From: Haplomitrium mnioides | Lineage: Eukaryota > Marchantiophyta > Haplomitriopsida > Calobryales | Length of the DNA: 35,891 bases | Assembly: GCA_049999725.1 (NCBI GenBank) | Contig: JBNGIS010016636.1 | Location: forward strand, 1-35,891 | Direction: 5' to 3' | Part shown: positions 8,339 through 18,487 of the stretch, piece after piece | Position numbering within the stretch: position 1 is the stretch's first letter | How the letters are laid out: every line of letters begins with the position of its first letter | Notes under the pieces: model-generated | The model's input: the letters and a program-made list of their open reading frames with translations, nothing else | Database searches by the model: none | What the model was told of the DNA's origin: nothing | Program-made: the position numbers and the translations under genes

Positions 8339-9648
8339 TCACACACTCAACACACTAAGTGAGTCGACCCTGGACCCCCCCTCCTCCCCTTCTCCCTCCT
8401 TGTTCAGATACCTTTTGAGGCGATGGAAATGTACTCAATTTGCGAATTTCTGCCCCTCCAATGTTTCCAATTCCGCGGACCCGTTTCGATGCAGCCTCAG
8501 CAAAACAAAGGGTCCCATCCACCTGGTGTGTAACTTCCATGGGAAATATACAAATCGGCTATCGTATAACAACACCAGGTTCCCCTCACACAGATCTGTT
8601 GGTTTCAAGCCCTTGTCATGTTGCTTTTTCCACAATCTCTAGTGGTGCTCCAATTGCCTATGGGGTTGCTCCCTTGCCTCCTCCAAGCTCTCCAACTGAC
8701 ACAACCTTTCCCTCCTGCTGTGATCTTCTGTCATCTTTTCTTCCTCCAACAATCTTCGGGTGGGCACTTCGTACTCCACTGGCACCAGGGCGTGTTGTCT
8801 GAAGACTAGGAAATAGGGACAGTGGCCAATGGTGGTTTTATAGGCCAAGTTATATGCATGTGTCGCTGTGAGAAGCTTGAGGTCCCAGTCGGCCTTGTTT
8901 GCTGCCACTGTCTTGTTGAGGATCTTACCCATGTTCCCATTTGCCCTCTCTGTGAGCCCGTTAGCCTTCGGATGATAAGCCGTGGTGTGGCGGTCCTTGA
9001 TCAAGTACCTTGAGGTCAGGTCCTTGATTACTTGATTGATGAAGTTGGTGCCCTAGTCACTCACCAGCTCTAGCGGTGACCCAAACTTGCAAAACATTTG
9101 CTCATACAAGAAGGCATGCACCGTTTTTGCATCATCCTTCTGAGTGGCTCGGGCTTCCACCCACTTAGTGACGTAATCCATAGCCAACAAAATGTACCTA
9201 TTGCCCCTTTGGGTTGATGGTGCAATCAGCCCGATGAAGTCTATGCCCATTTTTTCAAATGGTGCCAGGGGGATAATTGGGACCAAAGGGTGATGCTAGT
9301 TAGTTGCCGGTTTTCCTATCCTCTGACAAGCATCGCATCTCTTCACACATAAGTGCACATCCTTGTGCAGCGTTGGCCACCAATACCCTACATCCAAAAT
9401 TTTCCTTTTTGTGGGATTTGCTGCAAAGAGGCCCCCACCTCCTCTCCGTGCAAGGCCTGCGTTACCACCGTGGCTTGGTCCCGCTCCACACACCTTCTGA
9501 TCATCCCATCATAGCCCCGCTTATGCAGCACCCCCTTCACTAGAAGATACGGTTTCGTCCTTCGGAGGAACAATGCAACATCCTCTCTGCTGTTGTCTTT
9601 CAGAATTTGTGATGACTTGAGAAATTCGATTGTGTCAGCATAATCCAT
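8339..9648 (-). pseudogene. Integrase of element A, C-terminal end of pol
   Basis: Integrase joins element cDNA to host DNA. The minus strand shows the zinc-binding N-terminal domain (LHGEEV..., YWWPTLHKDVH, RCDACQRIGKP), then the catalytic core: GIDFIGLIAPSTQRGNRYIL, the second Asp of LVSD at about 9056 and the Glu in YHPKANGLTERANG. Next comes a C-terminal part with LHTRWMGPFVL, NGSAELETLEGQ and a closing RLKRYL, ending at a TGA at 8339. A TAG at 9053-9055 replaces a Gln codon that is intact in element C. The frame shifts near 9290, 9460 and 8640. There is no chromodomain after the GPF-type region. All three catalytic residues are still present in the broken frame. Confidence 0.92.
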
Positions 9649-9666
9649 TGGTTTTCTAGCTCAGAC

Positions 9667-10270
9667 CTAGAACAGATCCTCATATGGGAAAGCATCATTT
9701 ACCTCCTCGTGGTTGATTGGTCTAGCCACCCGGGAGAAGAAATTGGCATTGTTGTGCTTCTTGCTGGGTTTGATCCGCACTTTAAAATCAAATTCCTGTA
9801 GAACAAGCACCCACCTTGCGATCCGGCCTGTCACATTAGGCTTATTTACAATATACCTGAGAGCATTGTGATTGGTGTGAAAGATCACCTTGTAATGCAA
9901 AAGGTAATGTCTGAATTTTTTCAAGGCATAGATGATCCCCAAGGCCTCCCGATCGATGGCAGAGTAATTTTTCTCTGCTGGGGCCAATAACCTGTAGGCA
10001 AAGTAAATCGGATGGTCCCTGCCCTTCTCATCCGTCTGGCTTAAAATTGCCCCGATGCACAAGCCGGATACATCGATCATGACGTGGAATTCTTTCCTCT
10101 AGCTGGGCGGCACGAGTATGGGAGCACTTGCAAGTCGTCTCTTCAACTCAAGGAAGCTCGCTAGTCTCTCGGGGGTGGTTTCAATGTACAGCCCCCCTTT
10201 GTCATTTCCGTGAGGGGTAAGGCCACAAAGACAAACTAGTCAATGAACCTCTGATAGTAGCCCACACACC
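9667..10270 (-). pseudogene. RNase H and connection domain of element A
   Basis: An uninterrupted 137-codon frame (10080-9667) encodes RNase H: MIDVSGLCIGAILSQ (first Asp), IYFAYRLLAPAEKNYSAIDREALGI (catalytic Glu in REAL), FHTNHNALRYI and a tail ending in FSRVARPI. The family sequence is TDHNALKY; here GAT has become AAT (9871-9873), so the third catalytic acid is Asn, whereas element C keeps Asp. The connection part (10081-10270) is readable with stops and frame changes (GYYQRFID, PLTEMTKGG, LASAPILVPP). RNase H removes the RNA template after first-strand synthesis. Confidence 0.92.
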
Positions 10271-10280
10271 CCATGAAACC

Positions 10281-11090
10281 TTACACCTCCTTCAGGTTGG
10301 TGGGAAATGATACATTCATCCAGATTGCAATCTTTTCCTGGTCTACTTCAATGCCTTGACTGAAAATTATGTGTCCGAGGAGTATCTCTTCCTTCATTCC
10401 AAAGAAACACTTTTTTGGGTGCAACCTCAGCCCAGTTTCCCTACAGCGTTGGAGGGTGAGCCGCAGATCCCGCTCATGGTTGCAGAGCTTTCCATACACC
10501 ACAAAATCGTTGATAAAGATCTCTAGAAATTTCCTCAAGTAGTCGTGGAAAATGTTCATCATCATACTCTGAAAGGTTTCCGATGCATTTTAGAGCCCGA
10601 AGGGCATCCTTCGGAAGGCAAACACCCCCCATTCCGTGGTGAATGCCGTCTTCAACTGATCCTCCTCTTGGATCCAAATCTGATTGTATCCTGAACATCC
10701 ATCCAAGAAGCTGTAAATTTCTTGTCTTGCCACCAAATCCAGCACCCCATCTGTGAATGGCAATGGGTAGTGGTCCTTTTTTGTGGCCTCATTTAGCTTT
10801 CGAAAATCCAGGCACACCCTGATTTTCCGTTCGCCATCCTACCTGGCCTTCTTTAGCAGCACCACCAGCGGAGACACCCATTCCCTATTAAAAACCGGGT
10901 AGATGAAATCTGCCTCCAGCAATTTGTCGATCTCCTCCTTCACCAGCAAGAAGAATCGGGGGTTTATTCGATACTAACGCTATCTTACATAGATTGCCAT
11001 GGGTTCCAAGTCAATTCTGTGTTCTCCCAATTCCCTAGGGACTCCCTTCAGATCCACATGACTCCACGCAAAGGCATCGCTGAAATTTGT
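10281..11090 (-). pseudogene. Reverse transcriptase of element A
   Basis: The domain begins at about 11085 with FSDAFAWSHVDLKGVPREL, EHRIDLEPMAIYVR and YRINPR. It continues through KEEIDKLLEADFIYPV, REWVSPLVV, VCLDFRKLNEATKKDHYPLP, FLDGCSGYNQIWI, FAFRRMPFGL, the catalytic box FINDFVVYG (10503-10517), then LRLHPKKCFFG and GIEVDQEKI. The box should be FIDDF, as in element C; GAC has become AAC at 10509-10511, removing a metal-binding aspartate. Three further stops are CAG-to-TAG type (VR*R*Y near 10980, and before DGER near 10840) and one lies after FGL near 10593. The RT is certainly inactive. Confidence 0.93.
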
Positions 11091-11309
11091 GAGGAGATGG
11101 ATGATTGCTCACTCCCCTTCTTTGGGTAATTCAGAGCCTATGTGGAATTTCCGTCTCTTCTGGACAACCTGTTGTTTGTGCTGTGATTCCCGCACTGCCC
11201 CCACCTCGTTCCTCCATTGTGCCCCGCCTTCCTTCATTAAGGTTGCTAATCGCAACCTCCCCTTCGCTTGGGGAGTCTCTTTGGACTTTCCTAGTTCCTC
11301 CTCTTGCAT

Positions 11310-12530
11310 CTAATGAGACACCTCATACCCCTCTTTTCTTCTTGCTTCAGTGTTCTCATCCCCTGCAAGATATTTTGTGGATCTTCTGAGACTGTGCTTT
11401 GTCTCTGTGCACTCCGTCAGCTTTATCTGGTTAACAGGCACCACATCTCCTCCGAACAAATCCTCCTCTGTGGCCTCACTGACCATCTGGACCCAGTAGT
11501 GGTACTTTGAGTCCTCCTCCTCTTTGGACCACTCAATATCGTACTCTTTTTCCGCCTGCGTCTCTCCTAGGTGTGGAACTGGTTCATAGTGAACCACCAT
11601 TTTTTCAAAGCCAAACACCAAGGTTGAATTTCCCCAATTGTGTAGAACTCGTACTTCATACAGCCATGGTCTTCTACTCAGCACTGGGTAGGGACATGCT
11701 CTGGCTGGCTACATGACAAGGTAGTTCAATTTGAACTCCTTGCCTCCGATGTAGGGAGCCTAACAGATTCACCCGGGAACCATCCGCCAACCTTATGATT
11801 CAGGTCGTGGGTTGGAATTACCTGAATCCCAACTTGTAGGTGGTCTCCTCCACCATGATGTTGACCCCTCCTCCCCCCCCGTCTACAGGCACTAATGACA
11901 GCGTGCACCCAACTATCTGAATGTCAAAGTCAAGGGCTCCCTTGTCTTTGCATACCAATTGCAAGTCCACATGAGCTCCCACTCGGGGTAGCCTCCTCCT
12001 CCTCTTAGCTCCCATTAGCAATTCCCGGAGTTGTCGTCTGTATAAGGGCCTATCCGTGATCAGTTGACCCACTGTGGTCATGACTGGGTAGTCTTTCACG
12101 TCCGCCTAGATGCTGTAAGGAACAAGCTTTACTCCTCCTTCTGGGGCGGTGATCTTCGCCACTGCTTCTTTGGTCTCTCCCTATTGTTTGTTTTTGGACC
12201 TCCTTCAAGGTCTCAATCGCTGCCTAATCCTCTTCCAACGCCTCCAGAGCCTCCAGCTACTTCCTCACATGGTCCTACTATTGGGGGTTAAACCACTTCG
12301 GATTGTCCAGTTGGTAATCCGAATCACTCCTTGATGAGGGTGCTTGAGCCGTCCCTTTCTTAGCCTTTCGCTCGCTCTTCCGCTAGCTTTTTTTCTTGGA
12401 TTTTGCCACAGCTTAGGTAGCCACCCGGTAGCAGTCTTCAGGGGTAGGTGTCTCCTATCCGGGCATCTGAGCTTCTTCCTCCTTCTCATAGGGAATTGTC
12501 TCCTCCCTCTCCAAGGCTATTAGATTGACT
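11310..12530 (-). pseudogene. Pre-protease module and protease of element A
   Basis: From about 12530 a decayed charged segment leads to VGQLITDRPLYRRQ, QLRELLMGAKRRRRLP (ending near 11986) and LQLVCKDK, a block conserved in B and C. The retropepsin-like active site follows: VPVDGGGGGVNIM, with the Asp at 11881-11883. It has DGG in place of the usual DTG/DSG, next to a run of nine C, a likely slippage point. A flap-distal segment follows with frame changes, then RRPWLYEVRVLHNWG (about 11684-11640), equivalent to ILIGRPWL in element C. The spacer to RT (11640-11310) is acidic. The protease would cut the gag-pol polyprotein; frame is lost several times. Confidence 0.8.
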
Positions 12531-12599
12531 ACCGCAGGTGGAGGAGGGTTTGTGCCTGTATTAGGGGCTCCATCAGGCCTTTGGTTGAGAGGGAAATTG

Positions 12600-13221
12600 A
12601 CCGCCACATGCCCCTCTTTTTTCATTGGAAGCACAATATAGGTAGTTGGCTATAACCGCTCTTTTGGGGCTCGAGACAGTTGGAGGAAATGTGCCATGGT
12701 TGGTCATAATTCCAATAGACCATGATGGTTGTCTGGGTTGGTCTATTTGCAGCCCATTGATTGCTTGGTCCTCCGCTCACCCCTACAGGCTGGCCAAGCA
12801 TGGTGCAAGGTCCCCCACTCATCTAGTACACTACCTCAAGAGCTTCCTCTAGCACGTAATCGACCTCTTCCCTCACGAATTCCGGTGCCTCTTCTCGCAC
12901 GTACTGTATGGCATTATTCTCTGCCAGGTATTCCTAAGGGGAGTGGCCATGCTTGTTGCACCTTATGCGCCACACTTTGAATCGCCTGGTTGGGAGCGGA
13001 CAACCCTCTGGTTTGATCCCCGCTAGGAGAATATTCATTGCCTCCATCTTTGCACTCAGCTCATAAATATGATCCCTCCTCTCGAGTTTCTTGCTTGGTT
13101 CATGTTCAGTTTCACCACTCTTGGATTTCCCTTTCTTGGCCCCTTTGTGGTGATGCACTTCGTGCTCTTTGCCTTGCTTCTTTCTTTTTTGATCTTTTCT
13201 CTTTTTCTTCTTTCAGGATGC
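12600..13221 (-). pseudogene. Gag nucleocapsid region of element A (zinc knuckles)
   Basis: After the acidic gag tail comes a basic stretch (KKGKSKSGE...), then SAKMEAMNILLAGIKP and the first knuckle as WRIRCNKHGHSP (about 12925-12970), in which the first Cys is Arg. A spacer with EEAPEFVREEVDYVLEEA and GPCTMLGQPVGVS follows, then a second knuckle-like YWNYDQPWHISSNC and a third (CFQ.KKRG) disrupted by a missing base near 12630. Zinc knuckles bind RNA during packaging. The same three-motif layout is better preserved in element B. Stops and frameshifts are frequent. Confidence 0.82.
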
Positions 13222-13932
13222 CTAGTCTTCCTCCGAGCTGCTGCTGTCTGAGCCACCCTCGCTCTCCGAGGTGAACGCGGAACCCTCATCCGTCTCCTCT
13301 CTGCTGTCGGAAGTGTCCGAAGAGTCTTCGAAATCATACTTCGTCCTTGTCTTCCTTTGGGAGCTAGTGATCGCAACCTTGACATGGGACTGAGCTGCAT
13401 TAACCACCTCCTTCAGGGTCAAGGGGTCTGTCTGCCTTACCCATATCCCCATTCCTTTGGGCAAGGCTGCGAGGAACCATGCTATTAGCATTCCATCAAT
13501 GGCTGGCAGATTCAACTTTCGAGCCACCTTTTTGAACCTCTGTAGGAATCTCCTCACGGATTCCTTTTTCTTCATTCTGAGTTGGCCCATTTTGATCAAT
13601 GCCTCTGTTTCCTCCCTAATCCCTTGGAATTCAGCAATATATGCAGCTTTGAGAGCTCCCCGGTCCCTCTTGACATTGTCAGGTAGATCCTTGTACTAGG
13701 ATTGTGCCTCTCCCTTCAGGACCGCTGGTAGAATCTCGATCTTAACATGGCTTTCTCCATTTGCTGCTGCGGTGTTTTCTAGATTGTCAAGCCAGGCATC
13801 GGGGTCGTCCTTTGGACGCCCTTTGAAGGACGTGTACTTGAACCTGCCCCTTAGTCTAGAAGGAGGTACCAGATTGGCCATCACAACTCTTGGCAAGGCC
13901 AACTCTACCCACAAGCCGATCCCTTCCTCCAC
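13222..13932 (-). pseudogene. Gag capsid region of element A
   Basis: The start MEEGIGLWVELALP at 13932 agrees with starts in elements B (22723) and C (34571). The frame continues with PSRLRGRFKYTSFKGRP, DAWLDNLENTAAANGESHVKI and GEAQS, then the retrotransposon-gag core (YKDLPDNVKRDRGA, EETEALIKMGQLRMKKKESV, FLQRFKKVARKLNLP, WFLAALPKGMG). It ends in a Ser/Asp/Glu-rich tail (DSSDTSDSREETDE, SSSSEED). A TAG at 13696-13698 replaces the Trp found in B (AQPWYKDL). Apart from that stop and a frame break near 13600 the gene is readable. Gag forms the virus-like particle shell in the cytoplasm. Confidence 0.92.
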
Positions 13933-14070
13933 TCTTCCTCAACAAACTCACATAGGGTGCTCTGTTTCCCGTAACTTTTCACCTCTGTCCAACACGACCT
14001 TGGGGTCCTCTGCACAACAGATGATAACTTGGTCACGGGTTGGTCTCAGGCTTTTGAAAACCTTTCACCC

Positions 14071-14093
14071 TCTTTCTGAACGCCAAAAATGTA
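14071..14093 (-). other. Probable primer binding site of element A
   Basis: Just inside the 5' LTR the minus strand reads TACATTTTTGGCGTTCAGAA. The corresponding sites are TTTTTTGGCATAAGAAGG in element B and TTTTTGGGGCTAGAAGG in C. A shared TGG core with a GAAGGAGGG-like continuation fits pairing with a tRNA ending in CCA. I did not identify which tRNA. The roughly 160 bases between it and gag are the untranslated leader. Confidence 0.55.
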
Positions 14094-15696
14094 TGTCACG
14101 TCCCTCCTTAAGCCCTTAACCTTCAAAGGTACCACTTTGGAAGACAAGGGTGGACAAAACAAGGGCATCGGTTCTTTTATGAGATGGCCTCGTTGCAAGT
14201 TATCTCTTTGAGGCCTTAAGGAACTCCTCTCCACCTTACAAGCCTTTCCGTGGATCAACAATTGCTTCAATAGCAAATCTGCCCATTCACACTCAATGCT
14301 GAAATACATACATACATGGACCGAGGTACTTCTGAGGCAATCCGCTGTATAATTCACGAGTCCAAATTTGGACTCAAACACCTTGTGTACAAAACGGGAG
14401 CAAAATACAGTATCCGAAATACCAAGGAGCAATGTCACTGGATCTTACTCCCCTTTCGTAGGGCTGTCCTAGGGTCCGAACAAACCAAAATACCGGTATA
14501 CTCCTAGTCCTAAGTGCTTCTTAAAAAAAAAAAAATGAAAATCAAATCTAGCTAATACACACATACATAAATACATACACATACATCTTATGTGCTCCGC
14601 CAAGATTGTATGCCACACAACACCAAAGGGACTGGCCTTCCTAGTAGACTTCTCTTATCAACTTATAATCCCAATCTTCCTTCAATCTTCCACCTATGCA
14701 CCCCTTTCAGATAGTTTCTCAACTTCCTTTGTGAGAAGCCCTGAATTTACTTCCTCAGGCTCGGAAGAGGATTTCCTTAACTTCCACCTCTCGAAGACAG
14801 TACACTTGACTGTTGGCTACACACTCCACCCCTTAACCTCGAGTAGATCTTGTCCATAATGCATGGGCACTAACGGAGCCACTCCCTTCTTGGCTCCACT
14901 TGAGAGATAAAACCAGAACGCACTTCGAGCGTTTTTGGGATTGATGCTCCTGCACAGATGATGCTGAGACGACCCCAAGATCCTCTTTTGGCAGCCTCTC
15001 TCGAATTTAAGATAAATAGAACCCCCTTCAGCTTCACGTATCGATTCACCTTCAATACTGGTCCACCCGCAGAAATGAGTTCACCTGGATCGCCCGAGCC
15101 TCAAGAGCTCCCCGCCCAGCGATTCTCGGCGCCCCTCTAGCCCACCTCCACCCTTGCTAGCCCTCTACACGAGTCTACTCGCTTCACGTAAATCTTCACT
15201 ATGATTCTTCCTTCCTTACCTCATTGCGTCTTCCTGTCCAGAGATCACTTGTACGTCTCTAATTTGCATACACACCAACCCCCAGAAAGTGGCAGCACCT
15301 CAATCTATACTTCCCCCGTGTCTCATCGCCTGCTTGCCCGTTCCCTGTCGAAGTGGTCGTTTTTCCTGTTAGCCATAGGTTTCGGACGCAACGAAACCTG
15401 CTTCGACTATTTGCAGAATGATCTAAGTTTAACGGTAAGTTCTGAAGTTTTAGAGGTCCAACTGGAAGTTTTCCGCAAACTGGTGAGTCTGAAGAACTCC
15501 GTGGAACCGAATCTGAAGAACTCCACGGACTGCCGCTCGCTGCCATCTTCAATTCAGAAGTTAGACCACCATGTTGACCTACATCTGAAGTTGACTGCTG
15601 CATCCGATGTTGACCGCTGCATCCAATGTTGACTAGTGCATCCAAAGTAGACTACTACATTTGGTCCGAAGGCGCCATCCGCCGCCACTTTCCAGG

Positions 15697-16070
15697 TGGA
15701 AGTTAGACCGCCGCACTGATATGGGTTCCGAGGTTGACCATGGACCCGATCCAAAGGATTCATCAGACTGGAGAGTCCAAAGAATCCCTCGGACTCAGAA
15801 GTTCGAAGTTGACTTTACCTCCATAGTGCGCCGCTTAATGCCATCTTCAAATTGGAAGTTGGACCGCCGCACTAACCTACATCCGAATTTGAATGGGAAC
15901 CGGATCCGAAAAGGACTCTTCTCTGCACGGCACCGTTTGACATCGTCTTCCAATTGGAAGTTGGACCGCCGTGCTGACCTGGGTTCCAAAGTTGACCAAC
16001 AGAGTGTTGAGTCCGAAGGCAACCACAAAACTTTGAATCCGAGGTTTTCCATGGAATGGAGTCCGAAGAC
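15697..16070. repeat. LTR modules in the right LTR of A
   Basis: Modules opening TGGAAGTT(G/A)GACCGCCG start at 15697, 15853 and 15955 (spacings 156 and 102 bp) and contain TCCGAAG and AAGTTGACC words. They correspond to the start of the array at 6610-7345, where further 157-bp copies follow. Confidence 0.8.
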
Positions 16071-16255
16071 GACTTGACCTGAAGGGGCTGGGTCCGCACA
16101 TTTCTTCGGAAACGCCTCCGACCTCCTCTTCTTCCAAGACTTTCTTTGGTATTGTTGAGTAGATTTTCAAGTGTTCGAAAAAGATTCGGATCCTGGTGAG
16201 GCCTTTCCATGCCGAGGGAAACGGAGCGTCCCCCGACCCCTAGCAGGTCACTGGC

Positions 16256-16867
16256 TCACGAGGATCTTCGCCTTCGCCCTTTTGCTTCCACGCATTCCAC
16301 CTGAAAGTTTACGCTGCAGCATTTCACCTTACCTACGGTCCATTCCATATGCTCTCGGTGTTCGATTTCCATCCCACACTCCCGGTCCTCCTCATTTGGT
16401 TCCCAATCTTTCCCAGCTTTTGAGGTTGCTCTTCCTTCCACTTCTCTGCTTATTGCCTTTAGTGAGTGCTCCGTTCCTCCTTGCCCTGGCTCTGACCACC
16501 GCATTTTGGTGATGCTCGTAGGATCTCTTCCGTTTGCCCCTGATGTGGCGTATCCCAATGCTCCTCGAGTATCCTGGCACCTTAAAAGTCAAGACTGCTC
16601 CGACGATGCTTTCAATTCCTTCAATTGTTTAAGTAGTATCCCCCTTCGCCAGCTGACATAGCTCCCTTCTCAATTACAAAGCAATCCTGCGAGCCCTTCT
16701 TCTGCCAACCTCTCTTCCTTCCCCGACACGGCCCAATCCCACTCCTCGGATCTAGACGATCCGCTTTTACTCACTGATATGAGTTGATCCGCTACTTACG
16801 GGGTACTTCAACACTTACGAGAGGAGAATTGCTTCAATGTCGCCTTTGATTCCAACGATTCTTCCAT
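16256..16867 (-). pseudogene. LTR-encoded open-frame segment (right LTR of A), unrecognised
   Basis: The frame starts MEESLESKATLKQFSS at 16867, 24 bases inside the LTR, and ends at a stop at 16256; it is fully open from 16558 down. It matches the left-LTR version in the same frame, including SEEWDWAVSGKEER and KVKCCSVNFQVECVEAKGRR. In this 5' copy the segment would lie upstream of the transcription start, so any product would have to come from the 3' LTR copy. No known domain is recognised. Confidence 0.4.
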
Positions 16868-16890
16868 AGTACCTTATGTACTGGCTGACA

Positions 16891-16895
16891 TTAGG
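16891..16895. repeat. Target-site duplication of element A, right copy (TTAGG)
   Basis: TTAGG here matches 5068-5072 exactly and follows the terminal CA of element A. Confidence 0.93.
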
Positions 16896-17913
16896 GCTCA
16901 TTTGGCGGTTAAAGATAGTGAGTATCATGTTTTTTTGATGCGGGGTGGTATCAATGCCATAAATATATGTTCAACAAGATTATACGTTTCGAATGGCCCG
17001 TTTACAAAAAACAAATGATATTCCAATCTCTAGGCGTCTTGGAGTAGACAAGACTATGGAGCTACTTCAATGCACTTGGTGGTGGCCAAACTTAGCTTGA
17101 GATGTTTGTGCCTTTGTTCATTCTTGTGAAAGTTGTCAGCGAAACAAGGCTTCAAATCATAAACCAACTAGACTTCTTCAACCACTACCAATTCCTACTG
17201 CTCATTAAAAACATGTAAGTTTGGATTTTGTCACTTCGCTTCCAACCACACATTGTAGATTTACATTCACTGTGGTGTTTGTGGATAAGCTAAGAAAACA
17301 AATTCAACTAGCATTGATTGTAGATTCATTGGATGCTCCACGATTGGCAAAGATTTACTTTGATACAGTCTTTTGAGATCATAACATGCCAAAGGTGTTC
17401 ATATCTCATAGGGATCCACGATTCATTGGGAAGTTTTGGCAAGAGTTGTACACACTTTTGGGTATGAAACTATCTATGTCTACGATTAATCATCCTCAAA
17501 TAGATCGGAAAATTGAACGTGCAAATTACACTATGGAGGATATGCTTGGAGAATGTATCAACATTCATCACACAGATTGGGATAGTTTCTTGCTGGCTGT
17601 GGATTTTGCATACAAACACTTCAAACAAGCAAGTATTGGATTTTCTTCTATCTTTCTTAATTCTAGTCAACATTCTCTTGTTCATGATGGTTTGTTTTCT
17701 CCTTCCTTTTCTAATGTTCCTATTCTTTCTACCTTTTTTGTCTCATTTAGCTTCCTCTTTGCAAGATGCCCAAAACCATCTTGTTATTGCTCAAAATCAG
17801 CAAAACAATATGCCGATAATCATCATCCTGATTTTTCTTTTGTTTTAGGTGACCAAGTTATGCTTTCTACTGATGATCTTCCTTTATTTTTAGATATTCA
17901 AGTCTGTAAATGA
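16896..17913 (+). pseudogene. Chromovirus H integrase
   Basis: The integrase frame of element H resumes directly after element A. Readable parts are the zinc-binding end (HSCESCQRNKASNHKPTR, about 17118-17170), the first catalytic strand (SLDFVTSLP, about 17222) and the core after a stop at about 17373. There SHRDPRFIGKFWQEL has His where the catalytic Asp of SDRD is expected. HPQIDRKIERANYTME keeps the catalytic Glu. The C-terminal part reads DWDSFLLAVDFAYK and GDQVMLSTDDLP. Several stops lie between 17010 and 17380. Function is lost through the missing catalytic Asp and the stops. Confidence 0.88.
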
Positions 17914-17966
17914 CTTAGATATTCAAGTTTGTAAATGACTTGTGTGAGTGAAAGGTTATCTCCGTT

Positions 17967-18347
17967 TTGGATTGGTCTTTTCTCAATTTCTCAAGTTATT
18001 TCTCCTGTCGCGTACAAACGTCATCTTCCTCTGACATGAAGATTCATCCAGTATTGCATATCTCTAAGTTGAAGACTTTTGTTTCTAGGGCTTCTTATTT
18101 TCCAAATTGTGTTCAAATTCCTCCTCCACCTATAGTTCTTGATGATAATGAAGAATATGAAGCGAATCGTATTTTGGCTGAACGAGTCTTCAAATGTGGG
18201 CGACATCCTCAAGTTCAATATAAAGTCTTGTGGAAGGGATATCCCCTTCATTATGCTACTTGGGAGTGGTTTTCAAATCTTGAAAATACTCAAGAGGCTA
18301 TTCGATTATTTGAAATTGTTGGTCATGACGAGGACATCATATATTAG
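17967..18347 (+). pseudogene. Chromovirus H chromodomain and C-terminal pol tail
   Basis: A frame of 126 codons begins in the decayed linker (MKIHPVLHISKLKTFV; DMKIHPVFHVSLLK-like in relatives) and ends in a chromodomain: NRILAERVFKCGRHPQVQYK, VLWKGYPLHYATWEWFSNL and ENTQEAIRLF. The aromatic cage positions (Y of VQYK, W of LWKGY, W of ATWE) are present. In chromoviruses this domain directs integration towards heterochromatin marked on histone H3. Element D carries a close homologue on the opposite strand. A stop at 18345 closes pol, 13 bases before the LTR. Confidence 0.9.
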
Positions 18348-18360
18348 AAGACAGGGATTA
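18348..18360 (+). promoter_or_regulatory. Polypurine tract of H
   Basis: AAGACAGGGATTA lies between the end of pol and the LTR. Element D has AAAAGGTGGGGATTA at the equivalent place, showing that this one has decayed. Confidence 0.7.
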
Positions 18361-18487
18361 TTGAATAGTACAAGCGTAAGGTTGTGCTATTTATAAGAAA
18401 ATAGAGAGGAGTGAAGGAACAGGTAGAGTTACTTTTATGGTTGAGAAAAGATTACATGCCTTCAAAGTGACTTCTAGTAGAGAGTCA
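18361..18487 (+). repeat. 3' LTR of chromovirus H, first part
   Basis: This begins TTGAATAGTACAAGC after the PPT and matches 2667-2802 of the 5' LTR. At 18487, after AGAGTCA, it is interrupted by element B, and the remaining LTR continues at about 25593. Confidence 0.9.

Larger units (their letters stand above)
5073..16890 (-). mobile_element. Element A: near full-length non-chromoviral Ty3/gypsy retrotransposon
   Basis: The element is 11,818 bp, bounded by TGTCACG (5073) and GGCTGACA (16890), with a perfect TTAGG duplication in element H. It carries long LTRs (5073-8211, 3139 bp; 14094-16890, 2797 bp). Genes on the minus strand run gag, zinc knuckles, pre-protease module, protease, RT, RNase H, integrase. 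There is no chromodomain and no extra gene between integrase and the 3' LTR. The FIDDF-type RT box, the IEVDQ segment after it and the long LTRs resemble the Athila/Tat side of plant Ty3/gypsy rather than chromoviruses; exact clade not established. All genes have stops or frameshifts. Confidence 0.94.
14094..16890 (-). repeat. 5' LTR of element A (right copy)
   Basis: The LTR reads, on the minus strand, TGTCAGCCAG...GACGTGACA; its plus-strand left end is TGTCACGTCC. It matches 5073-8211 but lacks two of the 157-bp modules. It contains the U3 open-frame segment (16256-16867), the module region (about 15697-16070) and an ACAT/ACAC microsatellite (14559-14586). I could not place a TATA box with confidence. 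Confidence 0.93.

Noticed and set aside
5073-16890. Endogenous pararetrovirus or an envelope-carrying virus-like element
   Set aside because: The element has LTRs, a target-site duplication and integrase, which pararetroviruses lack, and there is no room for an envelope gene between integrase (ends 8339) and the PPT (8212).
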